64,000 nucleotides of DNA, taken from assembly GCA_034509495.1 (NCBI GenBank), contig CM067504.1, forward strand, positions 1,937,234-2,001,233, read 5' to 3'. A program made the position numbers and the translations under genes. Below the pieces are notes generated by a model. That model made no database searches, was not told where the DNA came from, and saw only the letters and a list, made by a program, of their open reading frames with translations. This document shows, piece after piece, positions 1-12,800 of the stretch. Position 1 is the stretch's first letter, and each line of letters opens with the position of its first letter. The stretch comes from Acestrorhynchus altus. Lineage: Eukaryota > Chordata > Actinopteri > Characiformes > Acestrorhynchidae.

Positions 1-430
1 GAACAGTCCACCAACCAGAAATGTCCAGCCGACAGCGTCCTGTGAGCACTGATGAAGGACTAGAGGACGACCAACACAAACTGTGTAGAAACAGATGAGT
101 TTCTGTCTCTGACTTTACATCTACAAGGTGGAGACACTCGGTAGGAGTGTCTCAGAGTGGACAGTGAGTGGACACAGTGTTCAAACCCTCCAGCAGCACT
201 GCTGTGTCTGATCCACTCGTACCAGCAACACACACTAACACACCACCACCACGTCAGTGTGAGTGCAGTGCTGAGAATGACCCACCACCCACATCATATC
301 TGCTCTGTGGTGGTCCTGTGGGGTCCTGATCATTGAAGATCAGGGTGAAAGGAGGAGAATAAAGTCTGCAGAGAAACAGATGAACTACAGTCTGGAATTA
401 TAGAACCACAAAGAAGTTAAAGGTCAAACT
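1..430. repeat. Half of a foldback repeat (family E), cut by the window edge
   Basis: This stretch matches the right half of the longer inverted-repeat element at 4990-5800 and the element at 11595-12232. Shared landmarks are the segment with GTGGAGACACTCGGTAGGAG, the CACCACCACCAC segment and the GATCATTGAAGATCAGGG segment. No protein is encoded. The left arm lies outside the window or is missing. Confidence 0.75.
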
Positions 431-659
431 GTTTCACTCCATCAGGGTCCATTATCGTAATTCCTGATAATAAAGGGTGATAACAGAACTGTGGTTTAGT
501 CACAATAATACCTTCAATGTTCGTCGTTTAACGTGAGATGTTGTCATATCTCTCATATTGTTGCTTAGGTATGAACTTTACCAGCCTCGGCCAACAGTTT
601 TAATTATGGCACAAATTTTGGTTTAGTTTTGCTTTGAAAGGGTTGCAGTGCTTTTAAGT

Positions 660-1690
660 TTTTGTCTGGTAACCATAGTGACCTCCAAGCAAACATGTCC
701 ATCATCTAAAAGGTTTCACAGGCAAGAACATTGCTGCTCGTAAGATAGAACCCCATTCAAGCATGTATCCAATCATCAGGTTCGGCTTCAGGATGCCCAA
801 CAAAGTCAAGCAAGCATCAGAACCTTGCGTTAGGTCTTCTAAAGACATGGAGCTATGAGATCTGACCAATGCAGATTCAGGAATGGCAGAGGTCAGGTGT
901 GAGGACACACCTCACAGTAAGATGAATGCTTTTGGAGGACTGCTTGGTGTCAAGAAGGGCAGCAAGAAGCCACTTTTCTCCAATGAAAAACGTCAAGGAC
1001 AGACTGACCTTCTGAAGGACGTGTAGGGATTTGGAGGTAGAGGACTGTGGAAGTTATTTTCTCCGATGAAGCTCCTTCAGATGGTTTGGGACATCTGGAA
1101 AATTGATTGTCCAGAGAAGAAAGGGTGAGGCTTCCATGAATCCTGTGTCATATCAGCAGTGTAGCATCCTGAGACCATTCATGTGTGGGGTTGCTTCTCA
1201 TCCAGGGGAGTGGGTTCAAAACATCCTCCAAGAGCAACTTCTCCCAATGATCCAGGAGCACTGTGGAGACGATCAGTGGTTCCTCCAGCATGATGGACCA
1301 AAACATTGACGTTTTGGGTCCATGTCTGGGAAACTCCAGATCTCAATCCCATTGAGAACCTTTGGTGAATCCTCAAAAAGAGGGTGGACAAACAAAAACC
1401 CAGGAACTCGATTCCAAGCACTGATTAGATGACAAGAATGGGTTGCAATCACTCAAGATTTTGCCCAGAGGCTGATGTCCAGCTGAGGTGAATTGTAGAA
1501 GTCTTAAAGACGAAGGGTCAACAGTGTAAATAGGAAGTCTTTGCTTAAACTAGATGTACTTTATAAATAAAATACGTATGGAATGATCATAAATGTACTT
1601 CATTATACGATATAAACTTCTGACAAATCTGGGAAAACCATCATTTGTGTCATTCTCAAAACTTTTGGCCACGACTGCATGTAGAAGAAT
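660..1690 (+). mobile_element. Degenerate Tc1/mariner-like DNA transposon (family G)
   Basis: The + strand carries broken transposase fragments in several frames. A catalytic-type block near 1285-1370 reads as a hydrophobic strand with QHDGPKH, then after a frame break PDLNPIENLW-like residues, the hallmark of a Tc1 DDE transposase. The right end near 1655-1680 (CAAAACTTTTGGCCACGACT) looks like a Tc1-type terminal repeat. Many stops and frameshifts show it is dead. Confidence 0.75.
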
Positions 1691-1885
1691 ATGTCCAGAC
1701 TCTGAATTCCATTTCCACCATATAGATGACGGAACAGAGGAAGCATAAGCAGCGGATTGGACTACTGGGAAATCCTGCCCACCTCAATATTAACCCACAG
1801 CAGCCTGCCTGAGAGAGACGCATGTATCTACTGTACTTCAGGAAGCCAGATGTAGCCTTAAAAGGATGGAGTAGTTTTGGGGAAG

Positions 1886-2417
1886 GTACAGGGGTCGGAC
1901 AATGAAACTGGAACACCTGTCATTGTATTGAGGGAGGTTTCATGGTTAAACTGGAGCAGCCTGGTGGTCAATCTTCATTAACTGCACCAGTAAGAGCAGA
2001 GTGTGAAGGTTCAATCAGCAGGTAAGAGCACAGTTTTGCTCAAAATACTGCAATGAACACAACATTATGGGGGACATACCAGAGTTCAAAAGAGGACACA
2101 TTGTTGGTGCACGTCTTGCTGGTGCATCTGTGACCAAGACAGCAAGTCTTTGTGATGTATCAAGAGCCACGGTATCCAGGGTAACGTCAGCACCACCAAG
2201 AAGGACCAACCACATCCAACAGGATTAACTGTGGACGCAAGAGGAAGCTGTCTGAAAGGGACTTTCGGGTTCTAACCCGGATTGTATCCAAAAAATGTCC
2301 TTCACAAGAAGAACTGACGCTGTATTGGCAACAAAAGGAGACCCTAGTTCACCAAACTAATCAATTATTGTGGTCTAAAACCAGGTGTTTCCGTTTCATT
2401 GTCCAACCCCTGTATAG
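1886..2417 (+). mobile_element. Deleted DNA transposon with terminal inverted repeats (family F, copy 1)
   Basis: The left end GGTCGGACAATGAAACTGGA and the right end TTTCATTGTCCAACCCCTGT are inverted copies of each other. The interior keeps a helix-turn-helix-like remnant of a transposase N-terminus (ATGGGGGACATACCAGAG region), with no catalytic part. A sister copy lies at 29273-29757. Confidence 0.8.
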
Positions 2418-3130
2418 AACATGCATACTCTGTCTTCCACACTAATGCCTATAGAACCCAGCGTCACCGAAGTGCCATAAGCCTAGGAATGAAGGAATAC
2501 TGGTTTGAGACTTTAACCCACAGAGGAAACCACTGATCGTAACACACCTCGAGAAAACTGTACGAGTTTTATTTGGTACGTTGATGGATTGACTAACCGG
2601 GCACTAAAATTACGTATCTGTCCACCCTTGTATTGTGCGTCACATGAATTCCTCAGATACACGACTTCGTCAGTAGACACCACTCACCGAAAGCCTTTGC
2701 ACTCTTTCTAACGATAGTATTACGAGATGCTTTCACGAGTGTCCAGTTGTCCGTGACTGTGTGTGTTTCCTTTGACGCAGTCAGGTAGGATTGCTTTGAG
2801 ATTTTTGTAGGTTTTTATATGTATGCACATAAAATAAATCCGTGTCCAAACATTCTTCTGTATTTTTGATATGCAATGTGGTAAGAAAACCAAAGATCTT
2901 CACCAAAGACTTTCATCTTGACCTTGATTTACTCCAATATTAAACTTGTTTTCATGAATCCTGACGATGACTTGCAATTTGAAGACATACGTTGTTGGAC
3001 ACCCGTGTGTGGATATTGTTTAATCACTTGGATATTTGCACTAAACAACACAAACACATGATACAAACAAGGATATAATGAGTGGTTACACATTGAAGCT
3101 CACTGGGCAAAAAGTGGTCACTTTGCACGG
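2418..3130. other. Intergenic stretch, nothing recognised
   Basis: No conserved reading frame, splice-consistent exon or clear repeat was found here on either strand. AT-rich unique-looking sequence. Confidence 0.5.
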
Positions 3131-3133
3131 TGA

Positions 3134-3766
3134 AGGTGGTAGTAACTTATGGTTCCTGTAGATGGCGTTTACACAAGGATACCTGCAGGGTGTGCGACGG
3201 TGGTACAGCGAGGTAAGTCTCGTCGGGTGACCGGAACATAGGTCACAAAGCAGATGTTATGCCGATGATGACATTTGGCCAAAGCTCGCAGTATGAAGGT
3301 AGGAGTCGGATCTCCAGGAGTGGGAAGCGTCGCTCATACTGGTCTACCAGCAGTAGCAGAAATCCCAGTTTACAGGACAGTGTCACAATTGAGGCCCAGA
3401 GATGTTAACGATGAAACTTGCTTTGCTTCCAAGCTAGAACCTCTTCTAGAAGTCAGTGCAGGTCCTTCACAACCACTTTCTGAAAGAACTCTCCACCGGG
3501 ATCTGCAGACCACCGACATATGAAACAGAGTGGCAAGCAAGAAGCCTCGGTTGGTCTTTGAGCCACAATTCCGAGTCTCCCGACTGGGATTTCTGCCGCT
3601 GGTGGTAGACCAGTGTGAGAGACGGTTCCATACCCCTGCAGATCCAGATTCCTACCCATTTTCAATCTTCTCAATCTACAAATCTGACCACACCCCCTGC
3701 AGGTATTTATAGCCCAATCGCCTTCATTCAGCGCCCTCTGCAGGAGCCTGGAGTTACTACCATGTT
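3134..3766. mobile_element. Foldback (long inverted repeat) element
   Basis: The outer ends GGTAGTAACTTATGGTTCC (left) and the complement of GGAGCCTGGAGTTACTACC (right) pair with each other. Further in, ATACCTGCAGGGTGTG pairs with CACACCCCCTGCAGGTAT, and TACTGGTCTACCAGCAG pairs imperfectly with CTGGTGGTAGACCAGTG. The element can fold almost end to end. No transposase is present, so it would be non-autonomous. Confidence 0.75.
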
Positions 3767-4269
3767 AAACATGCAAGGTGACATTTTTTACTGAACTTTA
3801 TAAACTGAGATTCGTCCCGTTCCACTGCAGACTGGACCGTGTACTGAGACTAAACTGTCCATAAAACAGCGTCAGAGAATTGTGCGTCTAAGATCTGGAT
3901 TAAAAAGAGAAAAAAAAGATAAAGATTCAATAAGCAATTTAATACAACGAGAGTTAATCCGCAAAGATGAAGAGTAGAAATGTGCGTGATTCGGTTCAAA
4001 AATTCACTCTGGTCATCTTTACGGTCACTGTCGAGCTTCGTGCACTTCTGTACAGGCAGGAGGAATGTTCGGCGTTCCGACCGTCCCAGAGAGAAGATAT
4101 ATTCGGGCCAAATCGGGGCCACTTTTGGCACTCGGCTCAGATTTAGGCCACGTTTGGGCCAAATATTCAGTGGTATCTGGGATGCCTTCGACCACCAAAG
4201 GTGGGACCACCGGAAGCATTTTTTAAAAGAGGACAGTACCCCATTAGTGCATCGAGAACACTGAGGCCA

Positions 4270-4711
4270 TGCTACTGTTACCTGCTGAGACGTATTTCGA
4301 AATGTTCACAGACTTACAGAACGTATTTTCACAGCGACTAAACACAAGCTTCCCACAGGGACATGCGTTAGACAGAGACCTGGGACTCTGACCGGGGAGG
4401 GGTCCGCCTACCCTTGTTTCTCGGGGGGTTCCCTCTATAAAAGGGGTGTCTGTATGTTCTTTTTTTTTTTTTTTGTCCATTGAAGAGAGGTGTACCCCCT
4501 GCACGCTCTTCATCCCTTCGACCCGCGCACTACAGTGGCCCCGTAGTGCCCCCCCTGCTGTTCACCGTGAAAAGTGCTCCCGAAATAAATATATTGCATT
4601 CCTCTCGAGCTGTAACGGTACGACCTTGCTGGAGTAGACAATGAGTAGGAGTCTCGTTCAGAGCACGTTCTGCCGTCGAACGTTATCTGAACCTTGTTTT
4701 GCAGTTGGGAC
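4270..4711 (+). repeat. Possible solo LTR of a retrotransposon
   Basis: The block contains a TATAAAAGG box at about 4436, a T-run, and an AATAAATA polyadenylation-like signal at about 4583, in the order expected for U3-R-U5. It could start TGTT and end ACA. I found no matching target-site duplication or internal retrotransposon sequence, so this remains tentative. Confidence 0.3.
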
Positions 4712-4989
4712 ATTAACGTGAGATGAATTTTTAAAGTCTACACCAGCTGAAGGCTCAGCAGGACGTAAGTAATGTTGAGAAAAACATGCAGAAACATCTC
4801 TACATACAGTTCAAATGTGATTCCAAACTAAAGGAAACAAAACACTAGAGCCATTTACAAGCCGAACCTCCAAACGTCATGAATTTGCAGCGACTAATTA
4901 TAATCTGAAATGTAAACTGAGCTCATTTAAAGACCTGACGGCTCCAGTGTCCTGCATTTTTCTCCTATAATACATTGATCAACCATGAC

Positions 4990-5800
4990 TTTAAGAACTT
5001 TCTACACTCTCTGTCCATCCTATCAGCTCCTCTGATCACACAGGAGCTCTTTGTGGTTCTCTAATTCCAGACTGTAGTTCATCTGTTTCTCTGCAGACTT
5101 TATTCTCCTCCTTTCACCCTGATCTTCAATGATCAGGACCCCACAGGACCACCACAGAGCAGATATGATGTGGGTGGTGGGTCATTCTCAGCACTGCAGT
5201 CACACTGACATGGTGGTGGTGTGTTAGTGTGTGTTGCTGGTACGAGTGGATCAGACACAGCAGAGCTGCTGGAGTGTTTAAACCCCTCAGTGTCGCTGCT
5301 GGACCGAGAACAGTCCACCAACCAGAAACGTCCGGCCGACAGCATCCTGTGGGCAGCGTCCTGTGAGCACTGATGAAGGACTAGAGGATGACCAACACAA
5401 ACTGTGCAGAAACAGATGAGCTTCTGTCTCTGACTTTACATCTACAAGGTGGAGACACTCGGTAGGAGTGTCTAATAGAGTGGACAGTGAGTGGACGCAG
5501 TGTTTAAACACTCCAGCAGCACTGCTGCGTCTGATCCACTCGTACCAGCAACACACACTAACACACCACCACCATGTCAGTGTGACTGTAGTGCTGAGAA
5601 TGACCCACCACCCACATAATATCTGCCCTGTGGTGGTCCTGTGGGGTCCTGATCATTGAAGATCAGGGTGGAAGGAGGAGAATAAAGTATCAGAGAAACA
5701 GATGAACTAGAGTCTGGAATTATAGAACCACAAAGAGCTCCTGTGTGATCAGAGGAGCTGATAGAGTGGACAGTGAGAGGAGAAAGAAGGAGGTGATCTT
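4990..5800. repeat. Near-complete foldback element (family E)
   Basis: The left arm (from TATCAGCTCCTCTGATCACA) is the inverted complement of the right arm (ending TGATCAGAGGAGCTGATA). The arms are several hundred bases long and include the GATCTTCAATGATCAGGACC block near 5120 and its complement near 5650. The central part holds the CTAGAGGATGACCAACAC segment. No open reading frame is credible. Related copies lie at 1-430, 11595-12232, 28114-28453 and 62193-62345. Confidence 0.8.
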
Positions 5801-6360
5801 TTAAGCTGACTTTGGTTTGTTTTGGTTCAGCATAGTTCCATAAAGCCCATCACCTGCATCACCAATATCCAAAAAAATGACAATAAAAATACAAATTAAA
5901 AATGTAAGAAAGGATAAAGTGCCGTTCACAGATTCTGGGAAAGTATAAAAGTCTCCTCAAGAAGGAGCTACGATATCTCGTAAAGGAATGTGTGAAAGGA
6001 GCCGAACAGAAACGAAAACAAAGAAACACTGAAAAAAAAAAAAAAAACCAATAAAAAAACAACAACAATGTAACGAATTTCTAACTTTTGCTCCACAGAT
6101 TATCGTCACATCCAGTTTGTGCTGGTATTTTTTGTGAAATGACATGTAAACGCACTCGTCCCCCAAAACTAGGGTTTAATAGTCCAAAGAACTGGATTCC
6201 AGTTATCGCTTTGTTACTTTAAACGGGAGAAACCGGTCATTCTTCACGCTGCTCTGTGTTCCTGAGAAAAACAAGCTGCGAACCGAGAACGATGAAGCAG
6301 GAGTGCTGAGCAGGTGGGGAGTCGGAAGTCTGATGGAGTGCTGTGGAGTGTGATGTCACG
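5801..6360. other. Probable 3' flank and UTR of pfkfb4
   Basis: This AT-rich stretch follows the pfkfb4 stop codon on the minus strand. A variant polyadenylation signal ATTAAA (minus strand) lies at 6175-6180. No other feature is visible. Confidence 0.4.
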
Positions 6361-9300
6361 TCACTGGTGGGCGGGGACTGTGAGAAGAGCTTCCTGCGCC
6401 AGACGGGAAATGTTGACATTCTGCAGAGGGAGAGAGATAACGGACATATTACGGTAAATATTCCCCTCTTACAGGAAACGGGACAGACTTTCGTACACTG
6501 TCTCACTCGTATCATAAAAGGTCAAACCAAAAACGCGTCACTTCTCACTTTGACTTTTTGAATCTGGCAGTTGTTCTTCACGTTGTTCATGAAGGGACCA
6601 AAGAAAAGTTCCAACATGACTCGAAATAAATGGTCAAAAATGAAACAGCTGCACCCGGAAGGAACTGACCGACTTCAATGGTGCCGTGCCGGACTGTTAT
6701 GAGGTCACTCGGAATGGCAGCAGGTCATCTTCAAGTGCTTTGTCTTGGTGGAGGCAACAAAGATCAATGGAAGGTCTGGTGTGATGGTGTGGGTGCAGTT
6801 CGTACGATATCTGACCACCTTTGATCTTCATAACAGACCCTTTACCAGACCAGCGTTACGTTAATGAGGTTCTGCAACCAGTGGTTCTACCTTTTCTGAA
6901 CACACACTGCGGTGCTCTAATGACATGAAGGATCTGGGAGACCTACGTGAAGCATGGAGAAGGAGAACCGATGGATTGACGGCATGTCAACGTCACCAAA
7001 GACCGCAATGGTTTCGGCCCAGAAGGTCACTGGAGTCATTCAGAACGTCAGCAGGTCGTCTTCAGTGACGAGTCCCACATTTGTCACGGTGGAGACGACC
7101 AACGTCTCGTCTCGTCACCTCCAGACCTGTCCCTGATTGAAAATGTGTGGGACGCTATTGGACGCTCTATCAACACTCCACCCCTACCACACCATCTGCA
7201 GAACTGAGGGAGAACATTCAAGCTGCATGGGATGGATCATCACAGGACACCATTAGGAACCTCTACACCTCCATGCAGAGACGTCTGGCGTGTTGCGTTA
7301 AACCCGACGCCGTACTGAGAGACACTAGACATGAATCATGTTTAACAGGACTGAGTTACACACCTCGGGTTTGTCCCTGTGGGTGTTCACTGCCTCCACA
7401 TTCAGATAGATGGACTGCACTTTACATCCTTGAATAACAGAAGAAAGGAGGGAGAGAGAACTAATGAGACACTGATGGGAAACATTCTGAGGACAGTAAA
7501 CAGGCAGCACGAATGGATTCACTCTGTAATTACAAAGATCAGCATTTCTGAAAGGTCTGTCACAATCACTGAGATGTTCTTCACAGTCTGCTCTGATCTG
7601 CTCTGATCATTTCAGCAGTGCTGTCGGTGTGAACGTACGCAATAGTCACACTGCAAGAGATGTGATGTCTTGTGTAATTTGACACTTACATGTTTTTTTC
7701 TTCACAAATTCCATTTTATTACTTGCCCAAATTAAATTTTTTTGCTAGCTGCATTATTTATTGCAATGTCCTGCAGACCTGTCCTGCAGACCTGTCCTGC
7801 AGACCTGTCCTGCAGACCTGTCCTGCAGTGCGAGTTCATAGTGAATGTGTTAAATTCAGGTGGAGGTGGAGTCTCTCACCGTAAGCCACGGGGGTCAGCT
7901 TCAGCACCGTGTGGAGGGGACATTTCAGATAAGGCAACTCCTCTAAAACACAAAGACCACAGAGACAGTGAGACACAGCGACGAAAGAAATCAATGGGAA
8001 ATGTATGGACACCGCATCGTCTCTCAAAGTGACGCCAAGACGGGTCTAGCGCCTCTGCTGGTGGGTTGCAGTATGACGGTCAGCACCACCCATACACATC
8101 AAATAAGACGCCCAAGCGGTCAGTGTGGGAGAGATCAGAATACCATGTCCTGACCAGGAGTCGGGTCTAACCAAATGAGTCGGCGACCCAGAAGGGACAA
8201 CATAGTGAACGATTTTGAAATACGTTTGAAGCCAATCCTGATTTTGCACACTATATGGACAAAAGTTGTCCTCGTTTCTTCCAAGAGGCACGGTGTCAAT
8301 AGCTGTGTGCATTTGCACATCTGTGTTAGCAATGGGTGCGACAAATGCATTCATTAGAAGGGACGTCCGCCAACAAAATGCAGGAAAAGAATGATGAAGG
8401 TACCTGCGCTTTTGTCCAAGAAGTAAGCGAGAAGACAGCGCATGACGGCCTGGTGGCAGATGACCAGAACATTCTCCTGCCTTTCCAACTCCATAATCAC
8501 CGGCTCCAGTCGCTGTACCAGATCTTCATACGACTAATTCAAAAACAGAGTGATAAATGCAGACATGTATGGAAAGCTATAATCCAGACACCATCAACTA
8601 TCTCCAACATCACCCATCCCCATTAGAACCCCCCCCCCCAACACATACGATGCTCCCAACACGAGGAGGGTGGAGACAAGAACACGCCTCCTCAGATACA
8701 TGAGAATTCAACCCAACTTCTTTACCAAATGTCACCACTGCATCATTGCTGGGCAGCCAATGCACTCTGAGGAAAGTGCGGGGTCCCCAGCTCTGACACA
8801 ACAGCTAACAGACGCCTGTGCCGGTCAGCATCGCCCTTTATGCCTTCTACTGTAAAGTGACCATTTTGGAGATACATGTCTTCATTGGACAGCAACAATA
8901 TGCCAAAAACGGGACCCTGAAGGGTGAAGGAACTGACCTCTCCTTTAGGGTAGCGGTACCGGTACTTGTCCTGGTCTCGCAGAGCAAACTCGAGAGGGTA
9001 ATGTTCCTGAATCTCTTCATACATCATCTCCTCACACACCCCCTACAGGCAGGAGCAGAACGTTACACACAGAACACAGGTTAAACATACGGAAGCGAGC
9101 AGTGTCTCTGTGTGTTCGTTAAAGCGTAACATCAGCAGTCTTTTAGCACCGCCTCCTTTCTCCATACATTCCGTTTTTAAAGTCGTACAGGCGTAGTTGC
9201 GCAGCCCGACCTTATCGTTAAACGTTATACGGAGATTCTCTGCAAGCAAAACACACGACACACAACCAGCTGCCAGACTGTGTTTCTGCCACAACACACA

Positions 9301-9824
9301 CTTACAGCATCGATTTCATTCAGCGCTTTCCACTGTTCATACTGAACACTCAAAGCCTCAGCCGTCTGGATGGTTCTCTTCATCTGACTCGTCCAAACCT
9401 TCAGATCCTTTATGTTCTGATCCTGAATGAATTTCCTGAGGCAAAGAGCAAACTGCGAGGGAGGACAAAGGGACGGTCAGCAACAGAAATAAATATACTT
9501 AATTAATTTCTATTAATTATATAATACAAGTCAGATTCATGCAGATCTTCATCCACAACAAAATTTTGGAAATATTGAATATTCCAAAAAAGTGCCATTT
9601 AACATGTAAAACTAAAACCTTGCAAGTCTAGGTTCTGCATTTTTGCCAAAACCTTTCATAAATGATTCCAACATCCTCCGTGTCCACCTCCTCCACCTCC
9701 ACCTCCTCAGTGTCACTGTCCAGCCTGGTTGAAGATGGCTGTGTGTCAGGCTCAAAGAGCCTTTAGGTTTGCCCGAATGGCCACCAGTTTTTCCACTCTC
9801 TCATTTGTGAGTCCGTTGCGAACC

Positions 9825-9876
<52 letters not shown>

Positions 9877-12800
9877 CAGCTGATGATGGTGGGATTTGGA
9901 GGATGATGGAGGCTACAGGTGCAAAGGCCTCAGATTCCCAAAGTCCTTCCACCAGGTGGATGCAGATATGTGCTGGCATGACTGCCAGATCCCATCCCCT
10001 TCCCAAAGGCCTTGCTTGGTTTGGAATTTCGCCAAACTGCCCAGAACTTTGCCTTTATCAAGGCCCAGATTTCCAGACATGGCTGTAATGACCATTAGAA
10101 TGACCATTAGAATGACCATTAATAAAAAAACTTGACTTTATATAATCTTCAGGCTCAACTGTGTAGCTTGTGCTCAAAAGTGTGGCCTCCAGGGTTTAAG
10201 CAATCATCCGTGCATGTGATGGAGGAGTGCACAGTGCATGCAGTGGGTGTGGCCTCCTCAGTAATCTTGCAGTAAGCAGTGCTGTGTCCATGTGATTGAC
10301 CGGTGTACTTGCATTAAATCTGGTTGTTTTAGCCACGATTATGCTACAATATATTTTCCCAACTATATTTAAGTTCCTTCAATTTTGTAAATTTCTGTTT
10401 TATTTCCATGGAATGTTTCCAACTTCCCGGAATTTTGCAACCCTATTATAACGACCCAAAACACTCACCTCTTTACCACGGGAGGACAGGCCCGAGTCCC
10501 CACCAATGCGTCCTCTGACGTTGAGCTCGCTTTCTCCGTGGCGACAGAGGTAGATGGAGCGTGGCGTGATGTGGATGTTCATCAGGTAGTACACGATCCG
10601 GCTCTGAATGTGATCCTGCACACGGTTTACTAAATACCGTCGACCCACGTCCATCACTTTAATGTACGACAGCTCCCTATCGGAGACAGCAACACCACAA
10701 TCAACACCCGGACACTGACAGTCCACACTTGGGCTACATGGTCCAAATCCGATCTTTCATCATATTTGTGTGGTCAGAAACCACACTGAATCAGACAACA
10801 GTCACACAGACAACAACGCTTTTGCAGCAACATCCTGGGTTTGCAAACCTAATTTTGAACCTTTCTGCACATTTCCACCAACAAAAATAGGTTCTGGAAC
10901 CTGTAGCACGAACCAAAGATTAGGAGGTTTTTCAGCTGGAAACGATGTGTCTAGTTGTACAAACCACCTGCTGATGACGTACTCTGTGACATATCCTTGG
11001 TTCCACTAAAACTGGTGTAAACAGGGGCTGGTTACACCACGTTTCTTATGAGCCCAAAAGGAACCAGTTCAAGAACCTGAATTTGTTTGGTCGAAAAGCA
11101 CTAATTTTAAACAGCTTTGGTGAAAAAAAAAACAGGAAACAGGAAAATCGGCCACTTTTCCTGCCGCGTGAACGTAGTCGGTACATCTGTACATACACAG
11201 TTCATCAGTCGTACAGTCGTACAGTAATACAAACGGACTAAAAGCCCACACATCTCAGAGAATTGTAACATTAAAAGAAGAGGAAATGAAATGAAACTAG
11301 TTTGGGCCACTGAATCAATCAATCAATCAATCATTAAAAAATCAAACAGACCTTCAGCATTAAAAAGTGAGACGCATATAAAATGTCTTGCCTGTCCAAG
11401 ATCTCATCCAGCGGCTGATACGAGTTTTCGTAACATTTGATCCTCTTCATAAAGTCCTGAATGGCCTCTTCGGTGTTACAGTCAACGTAGTCTGGACTGC
11501 CCAACTTCACCTGCTGCTCAGACAGACGAAGAACAGGATTTTGATTCACCAACCCCCTTATTAAACTTACCATTAACAGATCAGCCACATTAAACAGGAG
11601 CTCTTTGTGGTTCTATAATTCCAGACTGTAGTTCATCTGTTTCTCTGCAGACTTTATTCTCCTCCTTTCACCCTGATCTTCAATGATCAGGACCCCACAG
11701 GACCACCACAGAGCAGCTATGATGTGGGTGGTGGGTCATTCTCAGCACTGCAGTCACACTGACATGGTGGTGTGTTAGTGTGTGATGTGCTGGTACGAGT
11801 GGATCAGATACAGCAGAGCTGCTGGAGTGTTTAAACCCCTCAGTGTCACAGCTGGACCGAGAACAGTCCACCGACCAGAAACGTCCAGCCGACAGCGTCC
11901 TGTGGGCAGCGTCCTGGGAGCACTGATGAAGGACTAGAGGACGACCAACACAAACTGTGCAGAAACAGATGAGCTTCTGTCTCTGACTTTACATCTACAA
12001 GGTGGAGACACTCGGTAGGAGTGTCTGATAGAGTGGACAGTGCGTGGACACAGTGTTTAAACACTCCAGCAGCACTGCTGTGTCTGATCCACTCGTACCA
12101 GCAACACACACTAACACACCACCACCATGTCAGTGTGACTGCAGTGCTGAGAATGACCCACCACCCACATCATATCTGCTCTGTGGTGGTCCTGTGGGGT
12201 CCTGATCATTGAAGATCAGGGTGAAAGGAGGATGACTAATGTGACTTTGTCTGTGTATGTCTTAGAAAATGTCCATTCTCTTAATATAGAAACAAAATGA
12301 AACTTACTACAATGTTCTGGGCAATAACTTCAGGGTCTTCACACACAGACTCCACAAAAAACACCTAGCAAAGAGAAAAATGATGACAGGTTAATGAGGA
12401 CCTCAGAGGACCATAAAGCCCATGTCTACAGGCTTTATAAAGCCAACAAATATCTTCCATATATGCCTCATCATTTACCAATGTTATATTCAATGTATAA
12501 TTATATATATTAATGCAGTTAATAACGTTCTGGACATTTTCACACTGTTTTAGTGAATAAAAAGAGAGACACCACAGGAATGTGAGTACAACATGGAGCT
12601 TAAACTAGCTTGGACCTTTCACTAGCACACGGTGCTTATCGAGGAGCTTTCACTAGCACACGGTGCTTAATGAGGAGCTTTCACTAGCACACGGTGCTTA
12701 ATGAGGGGCTTTCACTAGCACAGAGCTTTACGAGGGGCTTTCACTTGCACACAGCTTAACGTGGAGTTTTCACTAGCACACAGAGCTGGACGATTGGCAC

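Noticed and set aside
7768..7829. Possible CRISPR-like short repeat array
   Set aside because: The 13-bp units are directly adjacent with no spacers, in a vertebrate intron: an ordinary minisatellite.
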